From Punica granatum (taxonomy: Eukaryota; Streptophyta; Magnoliopsida; Myrtales; Lythraceae): DNA of 64,000 nucleotides. The notes under the pieces were generated by a model. It made no database searches, was not told where the DNA came from, and saw only the letters and a program-made list of their open reading frames with translations. The position numbers and the translations under genes were made by a program. The stretch's first letter is position 1. Each line of letters begins with the position of its first letter. Positions 44,907 through 57,508 of the stretch are shown here, piece by piece. Location: positions 22,800,001 to 22,864,000 of the forward strand of contig NC_045131.1 in NCBI RefSeq assembly GCF_007655135.1, written 5' to 3'.

Positions 44907-47900
44907 CTTCGAACATGATCTTAATTCTCATTGATGTGTCGATGTCTTCATTAATTAAAATTCCATTTGAATCTCCATTCAGATTATTTCTTTTGTATTT
45001 CGGCTCCGTCCTATTCTTGTCAATCTGTTTTGTGTTTTGGGTTCTTTATTTACGGAATGAATTTTCCATTCGTAAATGGCAATTTCTTGTAGTGTCGTGT
45101 TTCTCGCACAAGCATCTGTTGAAGAAAAATGAAATTATTGAGGTGGAAAACACCCCCAAAGTACTATCTATATCATAGTTTACTCGATTAATGATCTTTT
45201 GTAAGTAGCTGTGTACAAGACAAGAAGCGGTTATCGCGGGTCGCTTATAAATGGTTTCCTGGAGTTAATCAAACTGGTTTTGCAGAATCCATGTTAAGAG
45301 ACATTTAAAATTTATTAAACATGCATAAAAAAAAGGCAACAATGGAAATAAATGAATTGATAAAGCAGCACATCGATGATTCTACAAGTTATGGATGGAT
45401 CTAGAAGAAAAACAACTCAAAGATATTGTTATTTCTACGAATTGCTCTATTAGGATTGCGCTTTTCTTTTTTTTTAATATGATATAATTGCTCAGCATGA
45501 TAGATATTGATGATTTTAAATCGAAATTAGTGTTGCTCTTATGTCAAGGGTGTATAATCTGTTGTTGATGGCCATCCAGCTGATAAAACTGAGTCTAGGA
45601 ACATGTTGGTGGAACCAGATTAGCTTATCAGTGTACGACCTCTTCTTTTTTCCCTTTAACCCTCCGTTTGGATTGAGAAAAATCGAGGGAAATAGAGGGA
45701 AAGGGAGGGAGGGAAGGGAATTTTGTTTGGGAGTTTTGGAAAATCCCATAGGTTCTGTTTGATAGACAGAAATGTAATGAAATAACATTCTATTCTTTCG
45801 CTGCATTTCTTTGTATGTTGTTATTCTTAAGAGTTAGAAAAATCATACCATTGAAGGATATTTTTTCCTCAATTTCATAGAATTCTCTTCCATTCAAAAA
45901 CCTTAAGAAATGCCTATTCCACCATTCTACTTATATAGTCATATATTTTATATCAATTTCTTATATCTAAAACTATGTCAATCTAAAATGATATCTTGAT
46001 AAATAAGTTTGTTTGCTTAAATTCACTATTCATATTTTCATATTCAACTTAAAAATCCCTATTTTTCTTTCAACACAACTACATTCCACCATTTGAAATG
46101 TATTACATTCATTTTTGTTCCATTCCGCATACCAAACAAAAATCACCGCTTCTCTTTATGAGAGACAAGGATTTGTCTCATTGATAAGTCTCTGAATACA
46201 TTTTCTTCCTGCATCCCTCAATGGTTTGTCCTTTTATCTGGTGTTACTCATAACAGCAGCAGCAAAGACATCTAAAGGAATGTCATACCTTTTATTCTTC
46301 GTTTCTTCAATTCAAGGGCTCTTTTCATTCCAATCATCAAACCGAAATTCGGTCATCATGCCTATTCCCTATGAAATGGAATAAAATCACTGTTTCAAAC
46401 TTCTTCCTCAACCTTCCTGGTTTTTTTTTCCCTCCCATCTCTCACTAGAAACAGTTATTCAACAAACTGAGACTGTGAAGCTTCTCGGTTGGCCCCTGTG
46501 AGTCTCACTCTATAATAATCCCAATAGAAGATAAACCATATGGACTTGGCCTTTTCTTGCTATCCTCTTTAGTTTTTATATATTTATAATGTATTGATCT
46601 ACGAGTATCACCCAATTACTTTACAAATTATAAAGAGCGGAGAGCCCCAGAGGTCAAATAGTTTGATGGCTGCCACCTCGAACCCTGATGAGAAGCAGCA
46701 GACTTTCTCGGTAGTGATTGTCTGTTTTTCCAATCAGGCAAACACAGGAAATTCACGGGGACTACCCGCCATGGTTATGGAGATCCACCACACCATAAAG
46801 GCGCGGATAGTTCTGCCATTTTCCCACCAGTTGTAATATCTCTTACTCCCCTCATCATTGGAGGCTCATCATGCAACTCAGTTTTACGGTATCAAAGCTG
46901 CTCCACTTCACGGGAAGAAATACAGCAACCACAAAAACAAACAAAACCTAGATCAAATTTGGGTGGGTGAGGGATCGAGCTGGCATATCGGCAACCTCCC
47001 AATCTCTACCAAGGGCAAATGCTAGGTTGGTGTACTCCAATCTTGCCACAGGTTGATGTGGCTGCAAGCGACTCGAATATTGGGGTAGGGGCTTTTTCAA
47101 ATTTTGAAGAAGGCTGGATAGTCGTTTGGGAATTATCACTGCCAGGTGAGTTAAGAGAAGAACATAGACTGAAAAGTAACGGACGCTCAAATTAGCAAAA
47201 ATTTGATTACGCAGGCCTTTCCTGCCTACACATGAACTAGTATACATATATATAGAGTTTTCATTCCGACTTAACCTTTGGAAAACACTTCTTTTGTGGT
47301 TTCATAACAGAGATTGAATGCTAGACAGACACATAATGCAAAATCTTTTATCTAGCAATATCTCGTTGAAAACTTTCTAAGCTAAAGAAATTTCCGGAGC
47401 ATCTGCAAACGATTGGAACCTGCTACCCTGCATGAAACACCTTCTAGACGTGGTCACCCACTTGAATCGGAGAGCATATGAACGCTATTGTTTTCACCCG
47501 CGAGCAATGCCAGCTCTTTAGCACGGATACTCATCTTAATGGGGAACCTCATAGTTCAGTATTAGTTCTTTGGCTATTCACCACAGGCCTCGGAAGCTGT
47601 TTGTATTCACTGAGACTTGGGCGTGTTCCACGTAAAATTTCATGGGGCTGAAACAAGGAATAAAACAATCAAATAGATTATATTCTAGACACAAGGCTGC
47701 TATGCAACATGTCCATCATGCATCAAAGAACATGTCCATCTCGCATGTAGGGAGATTCTTCATAATTAAGCTGCGTAAAGCATATTATCACCATATCCAC
47801 GTCAGACTTCACCAAATTCTTATAAGTGTAATCAAATGGATGCTCAGAATATGCATATCCTAAATGATTCATGAGATATTCACAATAATTTTGTGATATT

Positions 47901-48345
47901 GTTTTCTTTTTGCTCTTTTCAAACTCGAAGTTGTTCTTCGAAAATCGTAAGTAACGCACTGATTTCTGCCAAGAGTATCCAACTGAGTCCTTGCTTTAGC
48001 AAACATGTGACAATGCAGAAATAAGAACAAACTCCTTGATTTTCAGGATGAATTGAAATTACATCTAACTGTTCTAGTAACGAATATTAAGTCCAATTCA
48101 GGATTCATGAACTAAGTTTATCTAAATGCATGCATGAATACACAAGGGACTCAAAAATATGAAAACTAACTAAAAGGGACCTAAATAAAACAAGCCTAAA
48201 ACTTTTTCTATGCGTCTCAGCAATTTTCTCAGAGTTTTCGTCCTTCCCTGCAATTTTCTCCAATTGACCTGATGCAAAAAGTTTTAGAATTACTAGAACA
48301 AGATTTTGTATTTGTCCTTACACAAGATTCAATTGACTGAATATT
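44907..48345. other. Mostly gene-free stretch
   Basis: 3' sequence of the small gene, then intergenic DNA. A possible hAT-type MITE spans about 45755-46143 (outer words 'ctgtttgatag' and 'accaaacaaaa', inner 'gaatgt' pairs). At 46640-46800 a plus frame contains the codable stretch SLMAATSNPDEKQQTFS, which looks exon-like but has no identified partners. Confidence 0.3.
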
Positions 48346-48440
48346 CAAAAGAGTGTGTAGCATAGTGATGCACGCTCTCGCCTGTTGATTTAGAAGTCGC
48401 AAGTTTGTACTTCCTTGATCCAGTGCCCAATTTGAGGTGA
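48346..48440 (+). mobile_element. SINE-like copy, truncated
   Basis: The head 'gtgtgtagcatagtgatgca', with 'gctctcgcctgttgat' and 'gtttgtacttcc', matches the head of the 27258/40912 family. The body is cut short. Confidence 0.45.
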
Positions 48441-49802
48441 TCCAAGTATTGTCATAAGCCTTTTTCTTTTTCTCCCACATTAGAGAAGCCTTATTTAGAT
48501 GGCTACAATTATAAAACCAAAACCTATACTACAAGATTGTTGGACGATTGATATATACTTACGTCGGCAAAGGCAAATGCAACTTGCCATTGACACAGCA
48601 GTCTACATGCCGGTGGTCATTCTTCCCTTATAACTCTAAAACCAATTCATGCAGCAGAACATTAACAAATAGTCGAAAGGGTTCTTCAAAAGGATAGCAA
48701 ATTTCAAAGAGAAAATAATGGATGTTTATGATGAAGTAGAAATACGAGAGGAAACCGAGATTATGGACCGCCTCATTTTGATAGCCAAATAATGGATTAA
48801 AGTCGGGCCCTACACTGGGGCTTCAAGATGGACAACTCGATATTATTACTCGTAGAAGACAATACAAATCTCCAGTCTCTAAACCATCCTTCGAGTTTGC
48901 TCATGAACAGTATCAACCAAGGTTGTCGTTTCCCAAAGTTTGACATGTCGGGGATATCATATTCCCTGCAGATATCGATCCATCATTCTGAAATGATGAT
49001 TTCTTGTGAAACCGTGAGCCCTTCTTCGATTAGGAAGTGTTGATCCCTATTCAATTTCAAGGCTCTGGAATTATAGAATTTTTGAATCAGGAGATCTAAA
49101 TTACAGATGATGAGACTGATGCGTTAGGTGATGCAGTAAACTTACAATGTCCATTGCAGATTGAGCGAACTTAGATCTGCATCTGTCACAGCCTGTTGTT
49201 TTTGGGGTCGTACATCAACTCCTCGAGGCTACAAATCCCTGCAACTTAAAGAAGCAGGGAATCAAGGGCACATTCTACAGTCATTCCCATGTGAAACAAA
49301 GGGAAAAGAAACATTTGAATAATTCATCGAACATGCACAAACAGGGATAAGACTTTGTCGGTCGACGGCACATCGATCAAGGTAAATGAAGATAAGAGAA
49401 GACATCGGTGGTTCTACACAATATCGATTCTTCTACGGCCAAGCATGACCAGAATTCCCAAAAACTGATAGTACAAGAAACACATAGGCGTCATAAATCA
49501 TATCACTTAATTTGGATGCTTGTTTTTCTGTCACAGGTGAGCGCCCGTAAGAAGCCATTTTTTCATTTTTGGCCTTTCATTAATAACAGGGAGTTACAAA
49601 GAAAGTCCCGCTATGAACGCTAAATAGGAGAACCATGCAGAATCCTTTACAAAGAAATTTCTCATTGAAAACATAAAGAAAATCACCTAGAGTATCACAA
49701 GATAATTGGAATCTGCTGAGCACGCGAAACGCCGGTTCGCCAGATCTTCCACGTGCTAGCGAGCAAGTGAAACACATAGGCTTTTGCATCAATGCTCTTT
49801 AG

Positions 49803-50025
49803 CCAGGATGCCTCGTCTTGTGGACCGTCACTGGACACACTGCCTCGGTGTCAGTCATTTTTATTTTCACCAGTGACCTCGGATCGTATTAATGAGCCAC
49901 TAGATTCAATTGAGGATTGGACGTCTTCTATAAATAATGCCGCAGACCTGGAAAGAGTCTTTCAACATCTTAGCAAATATATGCAAGCGACAAAAGAATT
50001 TGGCCAAGAAGCAGCAATAAGACAG
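49803..50025 (+). other. Exon-like open segment, unknown protein
   Basis: The segment is preceded by a pyrimidine-rich 'ctctttag' and followed by 'agacag/gttatt', so it has splice-like borders. The ~74 residues include FSPVTSDRINEPLDSIEDW, DLERVFQHLSKYMQ and KEFGQEAAIRQ, with amino-acid use typical of a real soluble helical protein and unlike the surrounding frames. I do not recognise it and found no neighbouring exons with confidence. It may be a surviving exon of a decayed or captured gene. The stretch 48441-49802 shows only short frames. Confidence 0.35.
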
Positions 50026-52285
50026 GTTATTGGTATAAGTTCAGCGCCATGTCCGAAAGGCAAGTATTGAAGCCTCTCCAATGTGAAATTTTCGAGCATT
50101 AATGTCATATCTGCTTATGATCTATTGATAGTATGTAAGATCAGGAACCCATGTTGATAATACGCTTACATATGCTAGTATTGCGTACACCTACTCGAGC
50201 CTTGACGATATGTGGTTCTTGAGGCTTCTCTGAGATTGTGTTTGTTTACAACTTAATTAAATAAGTGCTTAAAAGTTAATTGTAAATTAGTTACATGAAA
50301 AAATGAATAGGATAGGAAGATGAAAGATAATGGTCTTATCTGCTTAACGATTGAGTCAAAATCCACTTAATGAGTAAGCAAACAAATTTTATTTAATAAA
50401 ATAAGTCATTTTTCACTTATTGATACTTTTTATCCCTCACAAAATATTTTCTCGCCCTTATCATTCTTATTCTCTTCCTATACATTTATATCTTTAACTA
50501 ATTATTTTTAACCACTTAATTTATCAAACACCATCACTTAAGACACGTTGTGGTCTCAGGTGGCATCAAATGAGATGGTCATGTAGAGACCAGCCTAGGG
50601 ACGCAGTGCAGCGATCGCGATGGCCTCGCAGTGAGAGATTATGTTTATGGTAGTCGACAAAATTTCAAATGAAAAGAAGGTTAGGTTTCATCATCACACA
50701 TTGTTTCTTTTTAATAAAGTCTCATTCTCAAAATTTGGATTCTTATATTATATTTTTATTTTCGTACGAGGAATATTTTTGCTGAGCCTTGTTTTCAGTG
50801 TTACAAAATCTCTTCACTCTAGGGCTCCATCCATTTTTCCCGTCAAAAAAGGATGAATGGCAGTTATTAAAACAAAAAAAAAATGTTTTGGAAATAATTG
50901 AATAACTAAAAGTAATAGAAGAAATTATTAACTTACCGAAAAAAATAAAAGAAATTATTAAGGAAAAAAAAAAAAAGAGGAAGGTAAGGGCTAAATGATT
51001 TTTAAGAGTTGAACTTCAACGTCACCCTCAAATTTTGGAAATGCCGCCACTTTCAAAATTCGAGGGTGACAGTGAAGTTCAAACTCTTTTTTTAACAGGG
51101 TATTTATACTTGAAAAAATAATTTTTATTTTAAATATTAAATGTTAATTCTTTTTCCTATGGAAAAATGGTTTGTAGGACTAACGTGACCAAATGTTGTG
51201 TGTTGAGGACAGGGTTGCACTAACGGAAAAACGGATCATATGACCCCCTGAAATTATATAATTTCAGCAACACGTGGAGATAATACTCTACGATATGCGC
51301 TAGTGTCGCATAGATTCACACATAGTGGTGCATATATATGCGGAGAGGTTTGTTCATTTACCAGTTGGCATGCTCATCGGAGTTATTGTTCCAAGCTGAA
51401 AGCGGCTGTTTTCCAGTTGCTGAACATTTTCCTAATCCAAAACAGATGAAAGATCCAAGTAGCAACGAGTACGCATCAGACCGAGGAAACACCGAGTAGA
51501 AAAAAAGAGACAAACCGGAAAAACACCTGCACTGAACTTTAACACAATTCTGATAATTTTACCGATTTATTCATACGCGTATCATGAATCTTCATTTAGT
51601 CAAGACGAACAAATAAGTTTTTCATTTTGGTGTTGAACAGTTTTCCTTTGCGTCTGTCTTTGGATTTGTGGATCACTCTATGAATACTTGTCCAAAGAAA
51701 AGAACCAAATTCTCAATGAGAATGATACTACTACAAGTGGTACAAAAAATAAATGTTTTTAAGCTAATTTCAACTTGAGCCATAGATGATCGGTAACAAA
51801 TTAGACGGTGAGAATTTGCTAAGAATTCTTAACATCAGCTAAAAAAAGGCAATACATAACCACCACCAAATACCTTATCCTGAATATCCTTGTAATTGGC
51901 TCAATTAGAACAACTAATATATGCATAAGCGCACTGGATGCCGTCCAATCTACAGCCCATACACGGGCCAAAAAATTCTCGCAAAAGCAGAAAACATATC
52001 AGCGAACAATTCCACTGCATGGGTACCATCCACCCAATCTTGAACGCAATAACCATCTACCACCGAAGATTCTTGTCTTGGAAGTTAATTAAAAATCCCC
52101 TATCTTGATTGATTTTTCCCTCAATGCAGAGCCTTTCCCACAATACAGAGCCCTTCGACGGCAATTTTTTTTTTCTTCCCTTTTTTCTTTCTTGACTAAC
52201 CGAAGGACGAACTACAATGACTCGGAGAGGGAAAACGGCGAAAGCCAATCTACTAACCAAAGCAAAAATAAGGATGGGAGGATAT
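50026..52285. other. Gene-free stretch with one strong hairpin
   Basis: AT-rich intergenic DNA. The only structured part is the inverted repeat at 51004-51088, listed separately. Short frames here lack recognisable domains. Confidence 0.35.
51004..51088. repeat. 85-bp inverted repeat, hairpin with ~38-bp arms
   Basis: The left arm (51004-51042) and right arm (51051-51088) pair almost fully: 'gaacttcaacgtcaccctc' against 'gagggtgacagtgaagttc', with three mismatches and two one-base bulges. The loop is ~9 nt. It could be a short foldback element or a miRNA-type precursor. Confidence 0.6.
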
Positions 52286-52745
52286 GCTCTGTTTGGATTT
52301 AAAAGTGAGATTTTAATGGTATATTTATTTTCAGGGTTAAAATCACAAAAAATTTAACTTTAAATTTAACTCAACACACTACACAACAAAAATACACATT
52401 TTTCAAGTCAAAAATTTTAACTTTAACTTTAACTCTAACTCAACACACTACACAATATTTATCTTTTTCCACAATCAAAATCAAAGTTACTTTCACTCTG
52501 AAACCAAACGCACCGTAAAATTTTACTTTTACTTAATTCTACCCATAACAAAATAAAATAACTCATTCAAAGTCAAATGGTAAGCCTCATTTATACCACT
52601 TTTTTTCAAAATCAAAATCACATTACATGACTCATACAAAGTCAAAGAATATATCTCATACATAACTATTTATACCATTCTTTTTCAAAATCAAAATCTG
52701 ATTTTAAAATATCATTTACAAATAAAATGCAATATAAATTATTAC
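52286..52745. mobile_element. hAT-type MITE(s)
   Basis: 52286-52513 has ends 'gctctgtttggattt' and 'gaaaccaaacgcacc', typical of hAT-like MITEs. The following 52514-52745 resembles the reverse complement of part of the MITE at 56029-56258 ('tttataccat', 'caaagtcaaa', 'aaaatcaaaatctgatttt'). The same Aact-rich core recurs at 57328-57508. Confidence 0.6.
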
Positions 52746-52770
52746 ATGAACTTAGCCCAGCACGTCAGCT

Positions 52771-53169
52771 ATGGACCAATCTAATACACGGTGTAGAAGT
52801 GGACCCACATATTATTCCATGAAAGTCCCAAGCTTTTTTACATTTCGAAATTCGCCCCCACCGCTCCTACACTCCTCTCTCCTCTGTCTTCTCCTCTTCC
52901 TCTCCGGTGTCACTACCAACGGTGGCAAACTCAACCCCGTTGACCTCGGCCTTACGACGGTCACAACCTCAGTTTCATTGTCCTCAACCCCCTTGTCCCT
53001 TCCCTTCCTCATCTCCACAGTTGGACCCCGTCTCGGGCTCCCTTCGATGTCGGGCCCGAGCGTCCCGTGCCTTCCCTCTCTCTTCCCCCTACTACCTCTC
53101 TCCCTATGTCTTTGCTCAAATCAGTGTTCTTTTCTTTTCTTTTTTTCCCTTCGCTTTCTGCCCTTCTAG
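52771..53169 (+). other. Unassigned Ser/Leu/Pro-rich frame
   Basis: A 132-codon frame with a hydrophobic start and CT-rich codons. There is no domain and no support beyond its length. It lies just before the CCT3-like fragment and has no counterpart next to the intact gene, so it may be an insertion. Confidence 0.2.
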
Positions 53170-53221
53170 GCTTCGAGAAGGGGATTTTTGGGTTTGGTTT
53201 TTAATCCCACTGTGTCTCTGT

Positions 53222-53910
53222 AGGACGAATCTTTCAGTAAAATTAAATCCGAATAAACTCAATTACGAAGAATTCATGCATAAACAGCTTTGGCATACAA
53301 TGGACGGAGAGTTTCCCAGAAACCCCAGAATCCAATCAGTAATCAACCATATTCTTTCAGCATTGCCATTTCATTCCATAACCAGAACAGTAGATTTAGG
53401 ATTTCAAACTCTGTAATAATCAACTAATTCATGCAGGAAACCTCCATAGAGAAATGAAACCCGATAGGTATCTGGTACGATCTTGAAAGACACATACAAC
53501 TCAGAGCTTACCATTCAAAGAAAAGTAGAAAAGAATTAGAGCGAAAAAGACCAGCAGAGCCAAAATTGCAGGAAAGCAGAAGTCCGCAAAACTCCTGCCG
53601 GAACCAATGTTTATTGGTAGGATGGAACGTTCAATCTTTAATCTAGAAGCATTGGTTCTGTGTCTACATCTGCAAGACGTGCCACATCAAGTCACTATTG
53701 TCACTCCAACACAATAAATGGTAACTCAAGTATGAAGAATCACGCTCCGATCCTGACTTAAAAAAACAAAGTACAGAACCACCTTCTCTATGCCTCCAAT
53801 AGAAGAGCATCTCTGCTTCAGCATAGCTGAGGCAGTCAAGTTAGTAGCCCCACAAAGAACTCATCCTCGAGTTTCTTAACCTCAAAGAGTCCAGCACCAT
53901 GCCCATTTGC
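53222..53910 (-). pseudogene. Truncated, shrunken duplicate of the CCT3 3' region
   Basis: 53222-53640 matches the DNA just downstream of, and including, the CCT3 stop codon (57896-58330). It then jumps to intron sequence equivalent to about 59006, to about 59277, through the exon around 59356-59426, and to about 59654-59705. The decayed stop region still reads like the CCT3 tail (ADVDTEP...LLD, stop). Introns are retained, so this arose by DNA duplication, not retroposition. At least three internal deletions (~660, ~235 and ~226 bp) removed most exons. The copy lies ~4.7 kb from the original, on the same strand. Confidence 0.8.
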
Positions 53911-53919
53911 ACTGTGTCC

Positions 53920-55080
53920 GCATGTTCAGCTTTCCCATCCTTTCACATGCTTGCACATGCCATCATGTGAGAGAGCATTATAAATCATAGCATCAAGATT
54001 GATCTTCTGATCCTCCATACGTCGAAAAAGTGTAACAGCCTCATCGAGATTATGAGTCTTGCATAGACCATCCAACAATAGGGCATAAGTTTGACGATTT
54101 TGTTATTGAGCAATACATTGTATCTTACGGAAAAGCTCCTTAGCAGCTTGAATGTTCCCTGTGTCACATAAGCCGTCTACAAGAGTACTCTATGTCACAA
54201 TTTAGGGGAAAAACCCTTCCCAAGCATTTAAACCGCCTCATCCATCCTGTTTGTTCTGCTGTGTCCATCGATCCGTAATCCACAAGTTTCGAAAGGCAAT
54301 CTCTTTCAACTATCAAATGGAATAACTTATGGCATCATCCAACATGATCTTGAAGACAACAACCATCTACCAATTAGCTAGCTCTACGTGACAACATTAG
54401 GCTCTGCAAATCTTCGGATCAAAGATGTGCTATGCTATAGAAATCCGATCGCCGGCATGTGCTCCCAGTGCAGCCCAACATTTGCTCCCATTCGAGCTTC
54501 TCCTCTTCCACTTGAGAGATTTCTTGTGGAATTCTTGAAAGTGACGCATAGATATTCATCGAAACTAAAACTCAAAGTGTCTTTTTTTTCCTTCATGTTG
54601 CCTGGCCTCACCAAACCCTTGATCGTAGTTCCAAAAGTGAAGAGATCGACCATAACCCCCATGTCCCCAATATCACCAACCATGGAGGGAAAAGGGCGAA
54701 AGCCCATCAATTGATCAAAGCAAAATAAGGCGTCTTCGAGTTTTCTCGGACCCCCATAATCTGTGCAGCTGCGCCTCAGGAACTGATCCTTCCACACAAA
54801 AATCGCACAGATCTGGAGGGAGAGAAACCGAGCTAGAAGACGAAAGTCATCGTTACCATCCGAGAGATTCAATGTGAGGCGAAGGTTAGGATATACGCGA
54901 AGAACCCAACTTCAACTCATCGACGCTTGATGGCTGCTGCTTCTCCCGAACACTCCGTGTGCGGCACTTCTGTAATTGCACGAAGAAGTGGGCTCTTCCT
55001 CCATATCCCCAGCATCTGACGTCTTGCTAGTGGCGACGAGCATAAATCTCGCCTTCTCTCTCTCTCTCTCTCACTGAAGA
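53920..55080 (-). pseudogene. P-class PPR gene remnant, restorer-like
   Basis: Minus-strand pieces show PPR repeats: TDYGGPRKLEDALFCFDQL near the N-terminal side (about 54770-54700), EPNVVT (about 54400), VDGLCDTGNIQAAKELFRKI (about 54180-54121), then after a stop NRQTYALLLDGLC, KTHNLDEAVTLFRRMEDQKI and LDAMIYNAL (to about 53950). LEDALFCFD and the 35-residue spacing are typical of plant mitochondrial P-class PPR proteins of the Rf-like group, which bind organellar RNA. Stops, frameshifts and a large loss between about 54650 and 54420 make it non-functional. It joins directly to the CCT3-like fragment at about 53910-53920. Confidence 0.75.
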
Positions 55081-55197
55081 GTGAGAACCATGTCCGGGCG
55101 TGCGGGGCAAAGCGACTCATAACTCTGAAGAAATACAGTTAAATGGCTTTTTTTTTAATATATATAGGCAAATGATCAGTTAAATCTTAAAAGGCTT

Positions 55198-55210
55198 TTC
55201 ATCATCATCA

Positions 55211-55247
<37 letters not shown>

Positions 55248-55248
55248 G
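55198..55248. repeat. (ATC)n(ATT)n microsatellite
   Basis: About five ATC units followed by about eleven ATT units. The DNA from 55250 to 56028 is very AT-rich with no gene. Confidence 0.9.
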
Positions 55249-56028
55249 GTTTTGATGTTTCGAACTTTGGGAAAATTCTTTTTCATAATTAGAAAAATTA
55301 TTTCAAAAGTCAGAGTTTTTACGTTCTCCCAAATTTGTTCAATTTTAAATTGTCTCAATAATTTCTATTTTCGCTTGATATTTTATGTCGTTCAACTCTG
55401 TTAATGTTTCCTGCCTAGTTAATGAACGTCAATGTGGACCTCAACCTGCGTGAGCTGCATACGTGGCACCATTTGTCACCGACCAGTTCATAAAATTTGA
55501 AAATATATATAAGAAAATTTACCATATTACATAAATTTTAAAAAATTAAAAATTAAAAATTAAAGAAAATTTATAAAAGTTTGGAACAATTAGATAAAAA
55601 CCTTGAGAAATTTACAAAAATAAAAAAATAAAGACAATATATAAATTTTATAAAATTCGGAAACAAATAGAAAAAATAAAAATTTTATGAAATTTTTCAG
55701 AAATATTTAAGAAATATTTAAGAAAAAGAACATAAAGAAAAATTACAAAAAGTTTAAATAAATGAAAATTAAATAAAATTCATAAAAAATTCAGAATAAA
55801 TGAAATAAAATTCACAAAAATGTCAACACATAAGAAATTAATTAAAAATTTAGAAAATTAGAAAAAATATATATATGAAACAAATTCTTGACCATCACTT
55901 CTTCAATTTGTTCTATTTGTCAAACTGCAACATCAGAGGAGAGAGATTGGAGGACCCATGAAGTTCATCAACCTCGAGCTCTCAATAACTCCGCTGGTAA
56001 AATTCCACCAAAAGTTCGGAACTTAAGG

Positions 56029-56258
56029 TTGCGTTTGGTTTCATAATAAAATTTTAAAATCAGATTTTGATTTTGATTTTGAGTGGTATAAATGGGACCC
56101 ACTCTTTGACTTTGTATGTGTTATGTTGTTTTGTTGTGGAAAAAAGTGGTATAAATGGGGTCCACTCTTTGACTTTGTATGAATTATTTTGTTTTGTAGT
56201 GGGTATAGTTAAGTTAAAATTGTGATTCTAAAATACCATCTTGAAATCAAACAGGCCC
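56029..56258. mobile_element. hAT-type MITE, ~230 bp
   Basis: Ends 'gttgcgtttggtttca' and 'tgaaatcaaacaggcc', with an internal near-duplicate 'gtggtataaatggg' followed by 'ccactctttgactttgtatg' (56084 and 56147). No frame. 56259-57327 is AT-rich and gene-free. Confidence 0.65.
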
Positions 56259-57327
56259 TAACAAACCTGTGACAGCTTCATATCCTGAATGGGAAGCTTC
56301 CGAATGGACTGAGAAATCCTACCAAAGTGGAGTTCTTAAATGCCTCAATGAACTTCCTTAAGAGAGATTTGTCTTATTGAGGTTAAGAGACTAACCTCAT
56401 GAGATTTGAGGAATTCCAACTCATGAGGTTTCCTAGCCCAACCGGGAGCTTCCCAATTAGGCTATTAGGATAGAGCTTGAGTTGCCATAGAATTGTTAAA
56501 TTCTTGATTCTCAATTTATTCGTGATGTTATTACCAAAATCGTAAATACTTGAACAATTATTAGATTCTTGATTCTCAAATTGTTAAATTTCGAATTTTC
56601 TGAGCAATTTTGAATTTTTTGTAAATTTTCTAACTTTTCTGAATTTTCCTTAATTTTAAATTCTTTTTCACTTTTCAAAAATGTTTTGATTATTCCTATT
56701 TGCTTCCGAATTTTTTTTAACTTTCTGAATTTTCATGAATTTTTAAATTTTAATTTTTTTATTTCCTGTATTTTTAAAATTTTGATATTTTATTTGGTTC
56801 TTAATTTTTTGAATTTAATATTTGTTAAAATGTTTTCTGATGTTTACTTAAATTTTTATAATTTATTGAATTTTTGCAAATTTATTTATGTTTTTTAATT
56901 TTTGTAATTTTTCTTATTTTTTATCGGGTTTATCTTTTTTATGAAATTTCATAAATTTGTAATCTTTTTTTAGTTGTTTCTGCAGTTTTTTTGTACAGTT
57001 TCTTTCATTTTAAGAACTTAATTGTTCTAAATTTTTAAGAAATTCTTCTCCCCAACACCCCCCCGGGGGCATTTTCAATAGACAATCTTTCTTTTCTTTT
57101 TTTCCAGAACTTTCTAATTTTACGTATTTTAAAAAAAAATCTATGGTGTTGCAACATGCAGCGCCACGTATACAGCTGTCGGTCCACATTAACGTCCATT
57201 TATCCATGTTAAAAATCAACTGAGACCATTAATAAAGCTGAATAACGAACCATATCTAAGACAATGGAGTAAATGAGTATTTTATGAGACAACATAAATT
57301 TGACAAAATTTGAGACAAATGTAATGA

Positions 57328-57508
57328 CCATTTGTTTTCAATGTTAAAATCACAAAAAATTTAACTTTAATTTTAACTCAATCCACCACACAACAAAAAT
57401 ATACATTTTTCAAGTCAAAAATTTTAACTTTAATTTTAACTCAACACACTACACAACATTTGTTTTTTTCCACAATCAAAATCATTTTAACTCTGAAACC
57501 AAATGCCT
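57328..57508. mobile_element. hAT-type MITE, ~180 bp
   Basis: Ends 'accatttgttttca' and 'tgaaaccaaatgcc'. The core with repeated 'ttttaactttaa' and 'actcaacacactacacaaca' matches 52330-52470. From 57509 to 57895 there is GC-richer debris with 'gaggtcgctagcgacct' words, and after that 3' flank of CCT3. Confidence 0.6.

Noticed and set aside
45084..45097. 'tttcttgtagtg', identical to a CACTA terminus on the other strand
   Set aside because: No subterminal repeats or partner end nearby. A 12-bp match alone can be chance.
47227..49862. Possible duplication between about 47340-47600 and 49640-49860
   Set aside because: A few shared words ('ctctttag', 'attggaacctgct'-like) but no sustained alignment by eye.
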